A DNA stretch of 64,000 nucleotides. It comes from Pegoplata infirma. Lineage: Eukaryota > Arthropoda > Insecta > Diptera > Anthomyiidae. Made by a program: the position numbers and the translations under genes. The notes beneath the pieces are model-generated. The model did no database searches, was not told the DNA's origin, and saw nothing but the letters and a program-made list of their open reading frames with translations. The stretch is from the NCBI GenBank assembly GCA_963921195.1, contig OY992537.1, positions 97,422,736 through 97,486,735 of the forward strand, read 5' to 3'. Shown in pieces: positions 51,346 to 63,369 of this stretch; the first letter of the stretch is position 1, and each line of letters begins with the position of its first letter.

Positions 51346-53058
51346 CACTGGAGAAAATTGTACATAAAGGGTCAGTTGGTCGGTGGTAAATAAAATCCTA
51401 CACAACATTTGTTATATTAATATGGATTTATTCTATGAAAATTTTAAATTCAACAAATATACAAATTTTTACAAACAATTTATAGAAAATTTATTTTAGC
51501 ATAAATGGGGTAATTTTTAGCATTATTTTTAGTCACTTTTTCTAATAATTTTGGTATATTTCACCATATTTCTTTTGGTATATTTTACCAAGTTTTTGCT
51601 TAAATAGCATTAGCATTTTCTTCAAAATTTTTTACATAAGTGTTTTGGCTAAATTACGAAAACTACTTCGTCGGTTGTAGTTTTAGCATATTTTTGGTAA
51701 AATTATGCCAGATTTTTGCTCACTCCGACACAGATTTTTTTTGCGTGTACAAAGTCACTTGTTTTTGTATGAAAAATATCAAACAACTATCTCTGTAAGT
51801 CATTTTAAGTAGTTTTTTTGAATAACTAATAAAAAAGTACTGTGATGTAGTAACAGTTATTTAAAGTAGTTAATTTTATTTTTTATCTGAAAAGTTTTTT
51901 TTTCAAAAAATAAAAATAAATTTTGTTTTTTTTTTATTTTTCACAATTTTTTTAAAAAAAAAAAAAAAAAAAAACTGAAAAAATTTGGTTTTCAAATTTT
52001 TTTCTGAAAAATTTTTAGAAAAAAAAAATATTAATTGATTATTTTATTTTTACTACATTTTAGTTCTTTTGACTACAAATGTAAGTAGTTTTTACTACAT
52101 AAGTCAGTTGTTTTTTGTCAGTTAAAATAACTAACATTGTTAGTTGATTTAACTGAAAAAGTAGTTGACCCCAAAACAACTTACAAAGTAGATATTTTAA
52201 CTGGCATTTTCAGTTGATTTTACTAACATAATTTTTTGAGTGTACCCGGCTAAAAATGTTGTATATTATCATATATGATATCATATATGAGACCATATAC
52301 AGTATCATATATAGTATCAAATATGGTCTCATATATGACCATATTCCAAAATTGGCGCTTATATAAGACACGATCATATATGATCCAATATATGTGATCA
52401 TATATTAGATCATATATTGAATCATACATTGGATAATATATTGAATCATATATGGGATCATATATGATGTTGTTTTCAATTTGTTTTACATTTTTTTCAT
52501 ATTTTTTATTTTTTTTTTTCATTTTAAACTATATGTAATAGATTGTTATGTATATATTCACCAGAATTGCAAACGGTGTACATAAGTATAATTTAAAACT
52601 AAAAATATTTTTTTTATTAATTTTGGTGTTTTCATATATTTTAATGAAACCCTTTAGTTTGATGATTTTCATTTTTTAGTTACTATCGTTTGCATTTTTG
52701 GTGACCATATAAAAATAAATAATTTAACTTATAGATATGAGAATACATTTTGATAGTAAACAAAATAAATAGAACATAAAAGATCTTATATATCAAGTTT
52801 TTCAATTGATATCAATTACGAAAGATGGGAACAAAGGGCTTATTAAAGGAACGTTGATTTCCATTGTGTTTTCTTGTTTTAGTGTTAATTCCGATTATTT
52901 TCAGACTTAGCGTTTTTGTTATGGTATAAGCCTCTTTTTTGCAATATTTATAGTCAAAATCTAAAAAAGGATGTAAAATAATATTAATATTTAAGATATT
53001 TCTAGAATTTTTATTGTATTAAAGTATTACCAACGATAGCATTTGGTGCTAATAGGTT

Positions 53059-53860
53059 TAGTGTTTATAAAAAACCGACATTTTGGAAAACCGGTTTCAC
53101 GGTTAACCGAAAATCAGCTTTTTCGGTTAAATGGTTTTCTCGGTTAAACCGGAATAAAAAAACGGGTTAACCAGGTTTTTTCTTTAACTGACAAAATCTA
53201 AAAATACTTTAAAATTCCTAATTTTTATTAAATAAAAAAGAGAATATTACTTATGTTAACATATTTGTTTCTTCTTGCAAAGTTGGCAACTGTTACCCTC
53301 TAAAAATAGCGGTATTTAAGTACTGTGATTTATTTTCCCATATTCACCGAAGCTTTAATTTAATTTTTATTGGGTTTATTTGAAAAAAAAAAACACATCA
53401 ATTCGTTGTAAATTGCAGTACCGGTTTTTTGGTGTTCTTTTATTGACATTTTATCAATTAACAGGAATTTTAGTATCTGGTTAACACTCACTTATTAAAA
53501 TTTCAATGAAGTGTCAAAACAACGCTTACAACAGTGAGTAATTTAAATATGTACCAGATTCTGAATAAATTTCCTATTTGGAAAATTGTTTATTGAAGAC
53601 AAAAAAATATTTTAGACTTTCTCTCTCACGGATTTTCAAAGTGTTTTTAACAAAATTTGGAAAATATCATAAAAAATAAGTGAAAATCCTTATTATTTGC
53701 AAAAATATTCCGATTTGAATGTATTTAAAAAACCGGTTAACCGTCAGAAAAAAACCGGTTTTCGGTGCACCGGAAATTTCCAATTCCGGTTAACCGGTTT
53801 ACAAAAAACCGAAATTTTGGGAATAAACCGGTTTTTCGGTTAACCGGTTTATAAACACTA
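53059..53860. mobile_element. hAT MITE (TAGTGTTTATAAA)
   Basis: Perfect TAGTGTTTATAAA ends and exact 8-bp duplication aataggtt (53051-53058; 53861-53868). Subterminal arrays of TTCGGTTAACCGG palindromes. No coding capacity. Confidence 0.9.
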
Positions 53861-54224
53861 AATAGGTTAATGATAACACGGATGTCATTTAACGAAGCAA
53901 CCATTTACCTTTAAAGATTGGCTAGATACTGCTAGTTACAAACATACATGTTGGAGTGTATTTTGTTAAGACCATGGGATGCTTAAGCCCATTGGATGCT
54001 AAAGACTATGGAATGCTTTTTAAGGAAAGATATATTGTCTTTCAGAAATCCATCTGAAAAAATATTAAAAATTATTACACATTTCTTTTTTATTCCAGCA
54101 AAAAAGAACTTGCTACTACTAAATGCACGCATCAAAATTCATAGCAAGCAAATAATTACTTAAGACTTTGATTAAAAGCAATATATTCAGTAGTATGTAT
54201 TTTATCTTGCTGGGTTATGTTTGT

Positions 54225-54930
54225 AGGAATATTTGAAGGATAGGGATAAAAACTATTTCTACTTACATCATGTTTGTAAGGATATTTGAAGGACAGGGAT
54301 AGCAACTATTTCTACTTACATCATGGTGACAATGTGCCAGATTGTCACTTTCGCTTATAGACAACTTTCTTGTAATTGTATAAAAACGTTGTCCTTCCCA
54401 AATCGTTACTCAACCTTAAAACTGATCGTTCTTTTCATTTCGATTTGCTATGGCGATAGTAAGCGATTTAAAAATAGTTTGTAGTGTTGGAACCGTAGTG
54501 ATAACGTTATGGTCGTGCATATGCCCTCTGCTCTAAGTTAAGCGAGCTTAACGTACCTCCGCATGGTTGAATTTTCTAGTAACTCGGCCTTCAAACTTCT
54601 TATACGTTCTTTCCATTTCCAATTTTCTACAGTAAGGGATTTCAATATAATTTATTGTGTTGGAATCGTAGTGATAACATTTCTGGTGGTGCATATGTCC
54701 TCTTCTCCAAGTTGAGTGAGCTTAACCTTATTCGGGCTCAAAACTGCTTATACGATCTATCATTTCCAATTTGTTATGGCGACATTAAGGGATTTCAAAA
54801 TAGTTTGCAGTATTGCAATCGCAGTGAAAACATAATGGTGGTGCATATGCCCTCTCCACGAAGTTGCACGAGATTAACGAAGCTGCGTAGTTTAATTTTC
54901 TTCAACATCAAAGCACTCTATATTATTGTA
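54225..54930 (+). repeat. Degenerate tandem repeats (54225-54335; 54440-54930)
   Basis: A ~85-bp direct repeat (aaggatatttgaaggacagg) is followed by three diverged ~150-180 bp units with gtgataac...ggtggtgcatatgccctct and agcgagcttaac. They are more GC-rich than their surroundings. An open frame (54655-55053) crosses them, but its start and composition do not persuade me. Could be an old host exon cluster. Not recognised. Confidence 0.5.
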
Positions 54931-55390
54931 TTTGCGACATATGTTCATTTACTCCTTTTGAATATGATCTTGTTTTGGAATAAAATGTCCACGCTTATAC
55001 TTGTTATGACGATGAACTGGAAAAAAATAATACATATGATTTTAAAATTCTAAATTCATTTAAAATTCTAATTAAAACTTACCTTTTCCATTTTCTTTAT
55101 GTAAAAGTAACTTTTTTAATCAGAATATTTTGCAACTATGAAACAATATTTTTTAAATTATTGATACGAATCGGTATTAAGATATAAATATGCACAGAAA
55201 AAAAAAAGTTGTCAATTCAATTAATTTTATTGTTAATACAATTAAACATTTAATTGAAAGTGAGCCTACATTGGATATTGTCAATACAACAATGACTTTT
55301 GTAAACTTTTTAAAAAAATAAATCTAAAAATAGAATAATCTAAAAATAGAAATAAATAAACAAAAAAAAATAAATATAAAAAAAAAATCA

Positions 55391-55464
55391 TCCACCGACA
55401 ACTGGCATCGAACCCGCAACGTTAATGCCACTCGTCAGGTACACTACCACCGCGCTATCCTCAT
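55391..55464 (-). other. tRNA-like unit 1 (minus)
   Basis: Minus strand: gaggatagcgcggtggtagt (A box) ... gcgggttcgatgcc (B box), followed by a T-rich run (complement of 55360-55388). Stems are poorly paired. Not a functional tRNA. Confidence 0.6.
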
Positions 55465-55569
55465 ATATATTTGTACTTGACTAAACAGCATATTAAAAAA
55501 AAACTAAAAAAAGAATGATAAAAAAATCTAAAATAAGAAAAAAAAAATATATCTAAAAAAAAAAATAAT

Positions 55570-55643
55570 CCGCCGGCACCTGGCATCGAACCCGTAACTT
55601 TCGTGCTACAAGTCTAGCACACTACCACCGTGCTATTCCTCAT
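55570..55643 (-). other. tRNA-like unit 2 (minus)
   Basis: Same unit, diverged: gaatagcacggtggtagtgt ... acgggttcgatgcc, with a T run after it on the minus strand. Confidence 0.6.
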
Positions 55644-55836
55644 ATATATTTATAGTTGCCTAAATGTGTACATAAAGTATCTGTAGAATCAATGTGTACT
55701 CTTTTCTGTTTTTACAATAATAAAAAATGTGGCATTATATTTAAAAATAAATAATAATGTGGCCTCACACATGTTTAAAAAATTTTAAATAGAATAACAA
55801 AAAAATAATCACAAATTAAAAAAAAAAACAAGTGTT

Positions 55837-55915
55837 CCGCCAACTGGCAGCGAACCCGCAACCTTCATGATTAGAGTCTGGCACACTACCACCGTGCTAT
55901 CCTCACATAAATCTT
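55837..55915 (-). other. tRNA-like unit 3 (minus)
   Basis: Same unit: gaggatagcacggtggtagt ... gcgggttcgctgcc, with a T run after it on the minus strand. Confidence 0.6.
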
Positions 55916-56389
55916 TGCTTGATTAAATGAGTTTATAAAGTGTCTGTGTTATTAAAAAAATAAAAATAAATTTTTGTCACATTAACAATATACATTGTTG
56001 ATACAATTAAAAACATTGTTGAACTAGTATTTAGTTGCTAACAATTTGTTTGGTTACTTTTGATTTTACGATATTTTTTTCTGTGTGGTAATAAAATATA
56101 ATTTCAATCCTACAAAACTTTTGTTTTGTAATTCTGGTTGATATTTTCATACACATGCACTAAAACTTAACATTTTATGATAACATATATGTTTCCATAT
56201 ATGATATCATATATGGCACATATTTTATATACGGCCACATATATGGGATCGTTTCTTGCATATATGGTCACATATATGTTTCCATATCTATATATATAAA
56301 AGAGTGTGGTGACTGACTGACTGACTGACTGACTGACTGACTGACTGACTGACTGATTGGCAATAATCATCGCCCAGCCCAAACCGCTG

Positions 56390-59300
56390 AAGCTAGAGAC
56401 TTGAAATTTGGAATGTAGGTTCGGCTCCCGACAAAACCACCCACTAAGAAGGGATTTTTGGAAATTCCGATTCTAAGGGGGGCAAAAGGGGGAAAATAGG
56501 GCCCTTTGGGGGATTTTGTATCTTTTGAACTAATAGTCCTAGAAACTTCAAATTTGAACTCTAGGATCCTCTCGCGGAAATAAAATTTCGGAAAATTTTT
56601 TTTTGGAAAATTCCGCCTCCAAGGGGGGAAAAAGGGGGAAATAGGGCAAATTGTTACATTTTTTTATATTCTAAACAAATGCTCCCAGAAACTTGAAATT
56701 TGAAGTCTAGGACCCTCTCGCGGAAATAACATTTTGGAAAAAGTAATATTTTGAAAATTCCGTTTCTAAGGTGGGGGGGAGGGGGAAAATAGGGCAAGTT
56801 GGTACATTTTGTATCTTCTGAACTAATGGTCCTACAATCTTGAAATTTTGAATATAGGATACTCTCGCGGAAATAACATTTTGAAAAAAGTACTTTTTTG
56901 AAAATTCCGGTTTTAAGGGGGACAAAAAGGGGGAAAATAGGGCAATTTGGTGAATTTTGAACTAATGGTCCTAGAAACTAGATATTTGAACTATAGTATC
57001 CTCTCGGGGAAAAAACATTTTTTTACTAAAATTTTTTCACTCAAAATTTTTTTTTTCACTCAAAATTTTTTTTCACTCAAAATTTTTTTTCACTCAAAAT
57101 TTGTTTTCACTCAAAACTTTTTTGCTCAAAATTTTTTTTCACTCAAAATTTTTTTTTACATTTTTTTTTTTTTACAATTTTTTTTTTTTTTACAATTTTT
57201 TTTTTTTTTACAATTTTTTTTTCACTTAAAATTTTTTTTTACTCAAAATTTCTTTTCACTCAAATTTTTTTTCACTCATAATTTTTTTTCACTCAAAATT
57301 TTTTTTCACTCAAAAATTTTTTTTCACTCAATTTTTTTTCACTCAAAATTTTTTCACTCAAAATTTTTTTTCACTCAAAATTTTTTTTCACTCAAAAATT
57401 TTTTTTCACTCAATTTTTTTTTCACTCAATTTTTTTTCACTCAAAATTGTTTTTCACTCAAAAATTTTTTTTTACTCAAAACTTTTTTTTACTCAAAATT
57501 TTTTTTTCACTCAATTTTTTTTTCACTCAATTTTTTTTACTCAATTGTATTTTATTCTTCAGTTTTTTACTCAATTTTTTTACTTAAATTTTTTACTTTC
57601 ACCCAAATTTTTTTTACTCAATTTTTTTTTACTCAAAATTTTTTTCGCTTAATTTTTTGACTCAAATTTTTTACTCAATTTTTTTTCTCATTTATTTTTT
57701 TATTTTTGGGAATTTATTGATTTAATCACATAAATTTAGGGGGAAATAGGACAATTTTGAACATCTTCTGAACTAATGGCCCCAGTAACCTAACATTTAG
57801 ACTATAGGATCCTCTCGCGGAAATAATACTCTAAAGAAAGTATTTTTTTTTTTCAATAAGAAGGGGAAATGGGGGGAAATGGGGGAAAAAGGGCAATTTG
57901 GTACATGTTCTATCTTTTGACCTAATGGTTTTAGAAACTTAAAGTTTGGACTATAAGATGCTCTAACGGAAAAAACATTCTGAAACAAAGTTTTTTTTAA
58001 TTCTGATTCTAGGGGGTTGAAAGGGGGAAAGTAGGATAGGTACATTTTGTATCTTCTGAACTAATGGTCCTAGAAACTTAAAAATTTGGACTATATGATC
58101 CTCTCACGGAATTTATGTTCTGAAGAAAGTATTTTTTGAAAATTTTTCATTCAAATTTGGGGGGTGGGGAAATAGGACGATTTTGAACATTATCTATATT
58201 GTGAACTAATGGTCACAGAAACCTGAAATTTGGACTATAGGAACCTCTCGCGGAAATAATATTCTGAAGAAAGTACTTTTTTAAAAAGGCACTTCTTTGG
58301 TACATATTCTTTTTTCTGACCTAATGGTTCTAGATACTTAAAGTTTGGACTATAAGATCAAAAACATTCCGAAACAAAGTTTTTTTTCAATTCCGCTTCT
58401 AGGGTGGAAAAGGGGGATAATAGGACAATTTGGTACACTTTGTATGTTCTGAACTAATTTTCACAAAAACTTAAAAATTTTGACTATGGGATCCTTCGCG
58501 GAAATAACATTGTAAAGAAAATTCTATTTTGAAAATTTGGCTTCTAAGGGCGAAAAAGGTGGAAAGTAGGGTAATTTTGTGTCTGCTGAACTAATGGTCG
58601 TAGATCCTTGAAATTTGGACTGTGCAATCCTCTCGCGGAAATAACTTTCTGAAAGAAGTACTTTTTTGAAAATTCCGGTTTGTATCTGCTGAACAAATAG
58701 GACTGCTCGATCCTCTCGCGTGGACTGCACGATCCTCTCGCGGAAATAACATTCTGAAAAAAGTAATTTTTTGAAAATTCCGCTTTAAGGGGTGAAAAAG
58801 GGGAAGGTAGGGCAATTTTGTATCTGCTGAAAATATGGTCCTAGATACTTGAAATTTGGAGTGAACGATCTTCTCCCGGAAATAACATTCTAAAGGAAGT
58901 ACTTTTTCAAAATTCTGGGGGAAAATGGGGTAAAGTAGGACAATTTTGAATCTGCTGAACTAATGGTCCTTAATACTTGAAATTTTAACTGTACGATCCT
59001 TTCGAGAAAATAACAGTCTTAAAGAAGACCTTTTTCAAAAATTCCGCTCCAACAAGGAAAAAGGGGGAAGTAGGGCAATTTTGTATCTGCTGAACTAATG
59101 GTCCTAGATACTTGAAATTTGAACAGTACAATCCTCTCGCGGAAATAATATTCTTAAGAAAGTACTTTTTGAAAATTCCGTGGAAAAAGGGGGTGAGTGG
59201 GGTAATTTTGAATCTGCTGAACTCATGGTCCTAGATACTTGAAATTTCAACTGAACGATCCTCTCGCGGAAATAACATTGTTAAAGAAAAACTTTTTTAA

Positions 59301-62300
59301 AAATTCCGCTTCTACGGCAAAAAAGGGGGAAAGCAGGGCAATTTTGTATCTGCTGAACTAATGGTTGAACTGTACAATCCTATCCCGAAAATAACACTCT
59401 AAAAGAAGTACTTTTTTGAAAAATTCGTTTTTAAAGGGGAAAATGGGGAAAGAAGGGCAGTTTCGTATCTTCTAAACGAATGGTCCCAGAAACTTGAAAT
59501 TTTAACTCTATGATCCTCTCGCGGAAAAAACAGTTTGTAAAAAGTAATATTTTGAAAAATCCTTTTATAAGGGTGGGGGTGGGAGTAGAAGGGGTTTAAT
59601 AGGGCAATTTTGTATCTTCTGAACAAACTCGAAATTTTGAATCTGGATGCTCTTGCGGAAATTATTTTTTGAAAAATATACTTTTTTGTGAATTTTGGTT
59701 TTAAGGAAGCCCAAAAGGGGGAAAATAGGGCAATTTGCTAAACTTTAAACTAATGGTCTTAGAAACATGACATTTGGAATATGGGATCATATCGCGGCAA
59801 TAACATTCTAAAAGAAGTACTTTTTTGAAAATTTCGCTTTTAAGGGGTAGAAAGGGGGAAAGTAGTGCAGTTTTGTATATGCTAAAGTAATGGTTCTAGA
59901 TACTTGAAAATTGGACTCTACGATCCTTCCGCGGAAATAACATTCGGAAAGGAATACTTTTTTGAAAATTCCTCTTTTAAGCAAAGTACAAGTTCGAGTT
60001 CACAGGAAAAAATCTGTCAAACTCCATATAAAAAAAATAAATTTTGGCAGCGCGAGGAATTATAGGGAAATTGTTAAAATAAGTTTTCACCCATTTTTAT
60101 TATACAAGACAATTTAAATTGCCGTGAAAAAGTGACATTTCAGTTTTGTAATATTCGTTTCTTTCTTATAATTGTAAAAATTTGTTGATTTTTAAATGTC
60201 TTATTACGATTTAAGGCGTTGAAAGTTTAAGTGAAATTTTCACCGTAAAAAACAGAGTACTAAGCTTTAAGGGGAAAAAGAGGGGAAAATAGAGCAATTT
60301 TGAATCTGCTGAACTAATGGTCCTAGATACTTGAAAATTGGACTGTACGATCCTCCCGCGGAAATAACATTCGGAAAGAAATACTTTTTTTAAAAATTCT
60401 TCTTTTAAGGGGGAAAAAGGGGAAAGTAGGCCAATGTTGTATCTGCTGAGCAAATAGTCCTAGATACTTGAAAATTGGACTGCACGATCCTCTCGCGGAA
60501 ATAAAATTCGAATGGGGGACTTTTTGGAAAATTCCGCCTCTAAGAGGGAAAAGGGGGAAAGTAGAACTAATGGTCCGGGAGACTTGAAATTTGGACTGAA
60601 CGATCTTTTCGCGAGAATAACATTCTGAAAGAAGTACTTTTTTAAATATTCCGATTTTGAGTGGGAAAAGGGGAAAAGTAGGGCAATTTTGTATCTGCTG
60701 AAATAATGGTCCTATATACTTGAAATTTGGACTGTACGATCCTCTCGCGGAAATAACATTCTCAAGGAAGTACTTTTTTGAAAACTCTACTATTAAGGGG
60801 GGGAAGGGGGGGGGGGGTTATATAACATTCTAAAAGAAGTACTTTTTTTTTAAATTCTGATTCTACGGGGGGAAAAGGGAGAAAGTAGGGCAATTTTGAA
60901 TCTGCAGAACTAATAGTCCTACATACTTGAAGTTTGGACTTTACGATCCTCTCGCGGAAAGAACATTCTAGAAGAAGTACTTTTTTGAAAGTTCTCCTTC
61001 TAAAGGGGGAAAAGGTGGAAAGTAGGGCAATTCTGTATCTGCTGAACTAATGATCCTAGATACTTGAAATTTTAACTGTATGATCCTCTTGCGGAAATAA
61101 CATTTTAAAATAAGTCCTTTTTGTAGAAAGTTCCGCTTCTAAGGGGGAAAAGGCGGAAAGTAGGGCAATTTTGTATCTGCTCAACTTATGGTCCTAGATA
61201 CTTGAAACTTAGACTGCACGATCCTCTCTCTTGGAATTAACATTCTGAAAGAAGTACTTTTTTAAAATTGCTGAACTAATGGTTCTAGATACTTGAAATT
61301 TGGCTGAACGATCCTCTCGCGGAAATAACATTCTTAAGAAAGTACTTTTCAAAATTCTGTGGGAAAAAGGGGGAAAGAAGGGCAATTTTGAATCTGCTGA
61401 ACTAATGGTCCTAGATTCTTGAAATTTGAACTGAACGATCCTTTCGCGAAAATAACATACTTAAAGAACTTCCACTTCTATGGGAAAAAAGGGGAAAGTT
61501 GGGCACACTGGGGGATTTTGTATCTTTTGAACTAATAGTTTTAGAAACTTGAAATTTGGACTCTATGATCCTCTCGCGAAAAAAAAAACTAAAAAAATAT
61601 TTTTTTGAAAATTCCGCCTCCAAGGTCGGGAAAATAGAGCAAATTGGTACATTTTTTATCTTCTGGACAAATGGTCCCAGAAACTTAAAATTTGAACTCT
61701 AGGATCCTCTCGCGGAATTAACATGCGGAAAACAATATTTTTTGAAAATTCCGCCTCCAAGGGTGGGAAAAGGGGAAAATAGGGAAAATCGGTAAATTTT
61801 TTATCTTCTGAACAAATGGTCCCAGAAACGTGAAGTTTGGTCTTTAGGATTCTCTCGCGGAAACAGCATTCAGAAAAAATATTGTTTGAAAAATTCCTCC
61901 TCCATGGTGGGAAAGGGGGGGAAATAAGGAAAATCGGTACATTATTTATCTTTTAAACAAATGGCTCCAGAAACTTGAAATTTGAACTTTAGGATCATCT
62001 TGCAAAAAAAACATCTTGAAAAAAGTAGTAGGGGGAAACTAGGGCAATTTTGTATCTTCTGAACTAAAACTTTTTTAAGTTTTGATCCTCTCGCGGAAAT
62101 AATTTTTTGAAAAATACACTATTTGAAAATTTTGGTTTTAAGGAGGGCCAAGAGGGGGAAAATAGGGCAATTTGGTAAATTTTAAACTAATGGTCTTAAA
62201 AACATGACATTTTCAATATAGGATCATCTCGCGGAAATAACATATTGAAAGAAGTACTTTTTTGAAAATTACTTTTTAAAGGGGGAAAGAAGGGCAATTT

Positions 62301-63150
62301 TTTATCTGCTGAACTAATGGTCCTAGATATTGAAGTTTGGACTGTACGATCCTCTCGCGGAAATAACATTATGGAAGAAGTACTTTTTTGGAAAAATCTA
62401 CTTCTATGGGGGAAAAAGAGGGAAAGTAGGGCAAATTTGAAATTTGAATCTTCTTGCGGAAACAACATTCTAATGGAGGTACTTTTTTGAAATTTCGCTT
62501 CTACGGGAAAAAAGGGGGAAATTAGGGCAATTTTGTATCTGCTGAACTAACGGTCCTAGATATTTGAAATTTGGAGTGTACAATCCTCTCGCGGAAAAAA
62601 CATTCTGAAAGAAGTGCTTTTTTGAAAATTTTGTTTTATAGGTGGAAAAGGGGGAAAGTAGGGCAATTTTGTATCTGCTGAACTAATGGTCCTAGATACT
62701 TGAATTTTGAACTGTTTTGTATCTGCTGAAATAATGGTAGTAGATACTTAAAGTTTGGAGTGTACTATCCTATCGCGGAAATAACATTCTGGAAGAAGCA
62801 CTTTTTTAGAAAATTCTGCTTCTAAGGGGGAAATTGGGGAAAGTCGGGCAATTTTGTATCTACTGAATTTATTGGTCCTAGATACATGAAATTTGGACTG
62901 TACGATCCTTTCGCGGAAATAACATTCTAAAATAAGTACTTTTATGAAAATTCTGCTTCTAATGGGGAAAAAGGGAGAAAGTAGAAATACTTAAAATTGG
63001 TACTTTACGATCCACTTGCGGAAATTACATTCTGGGAAAATAATTTTTTGAATTTTCGCTTCAATTTGGTACATATTGTTCCTTATGCACTAATGTTCCT
63101 TTAAACTTAAAGTTTGAACTATGGGATCGTTTCGCCAAAATAAAATTTTT
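56390..63150 (+). repeat. ~125-155 bp tandem array inside the Helitron
   Basis: Several dozen units with the order: gaactaatggtcctagatac, ttgaaatttgga, gatcctctcgcggaaataac, attctgaaagaagtactttt, gaaaattccgcttctaa, gggggaaaaagggggaaagt, agggcaattttgtatctgct. The first unit (from 56395) continues directly from the Helitron's 5' leader. The plus strand has many G runs. Units of neighbouring blocks resemble each other most, for example the gggattttgtatcttttgaa type at both ends. Confidence 0.9.
56950..57720 (+). repeat. TTTTTTTTCACTCAAAA microsatellite
   Basis: About 40 imperfect units of ttttttttcactcaaaa inserted in the array. It yields a long open frame (56947-57660) of F/S/L/T/Q only, a low-complexity artefact. 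Confidence 0.85.
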
Positions 63151-63369
63151 TGAAACTTTAAATCTACTCAAAATATAATATTTTAAAGGTCGAAACTAAA
63201 AATTTTTATGTTTAATTAAAAAATAGTAAGAATTTGAAGTAATAAAGTTTTTTTTTTACAGCTAACCGGTAACGAAGTACCGGGCGAGTTAGCTAGTATG
63301 TCATATATGATCATATAAAGATCTATGTATAAGCATATACGAACATACACATTTATTTTTAGCCGGGTA

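Larger units (their letters stand above)
49883..51747. mobile_element. CACGCAAAAA element with duplicated exon-like cassette
   Basis: CACGCAAAAAAAAAATCTGT and ACAGATTTTTTTTGCGTG with TA on both sides (49881-49882; 51748-51749). Removing it restores aactacaaagtc, as in the intact relative at 50625. Inside: two ~230-bp copies of an exon-intron-exon-like cassette (50320-50545, 51140-51345) separated by a CACTCA MITE (50550-51115). A truncated relative is at 32229. Confidence 0.8.
48559..52242. mobile_element. CACTCAGAAAATTATG MITE, split by nested insertions
   Basis: CACTCAGAAAATTATGTAAG at the left, its partner CATAATTTTTTGAGTG at the right, TA flanks (48557-48558; 52243-52244). Own sequence: 48559-48621, 49865-49880 and 51748-52242, rich in agttgttttnactaca units. 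The rest is a hAT MITE (48622-49864) and a CACGCAAAAA element (49883-51747). Confidence 0.8.
55193..56085 (-). mobile_element. CACAGAAAAAA MITE with three tRNA-like units
   Basis: CACAGAAAAAAAAAAGTTGT and CGATATTTTTTTCTGTG, flanked by tg on both sides. Interior ends have ttgttaatacaattaaa and the inverted tgttgatacaattaaa. Three tRNA-like segments lie on the minus strand. The family is otherwise represented by the 226-bp element at 47479, which lacks tRNA-like units. Confidence 0.75.
56287..63296 (+). mobile_element. Non-autonomous Helitron filled by a tandem array
   Basis: 5' end TCTATATATATAAAAG, then a (gact)n tract and cgcccagcccaaaccgctga, a signature seen near insect Helitron 5' ends. 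3' end: hairpin ccggta-acgaag-taccgg, then gcgagttag and CTAG. It is inserted between A (56286) and T (63297), with no target duplication, as Helitrons do. No Rep/helicase gene. About 7.0 kb, nearly all of it repeats (see 56390-63150). It sits in the right arm of element F. Confidence 0.85.
52245..63367. mobile_element. CATATATG-rich element F (CCCGGCTAAAAATG)
   Basis: CCCGGCTAAAAATGTTG and ATTTTTAGCCGGG with TA on both sides (52243-52244; 63368-63369). Terminal arms (52245-52470; 56160-56286 and 63297-63367) consist of gatcatatatgatc-like units. It landed on the TA target copy of the preceding MITE. Contains a hAT MITE, a tRNA-like MITE and a Helitron. Confidence 0.75.

Noticed and set aside
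54655..55053. 132-codon open frame across degenerate tandem repeats.
   Set aside because: Repeats are not kept in frame and the second half is hydrophobic low-complexity. Recorded only as a repeat region.
56947..57660. 237-codon open frame rich in F, S, L, T and Q.
   Set aside because: It lies entirely in the TTTTTTTTCACTCAAAA microsatellite. Low-complexity artefact.
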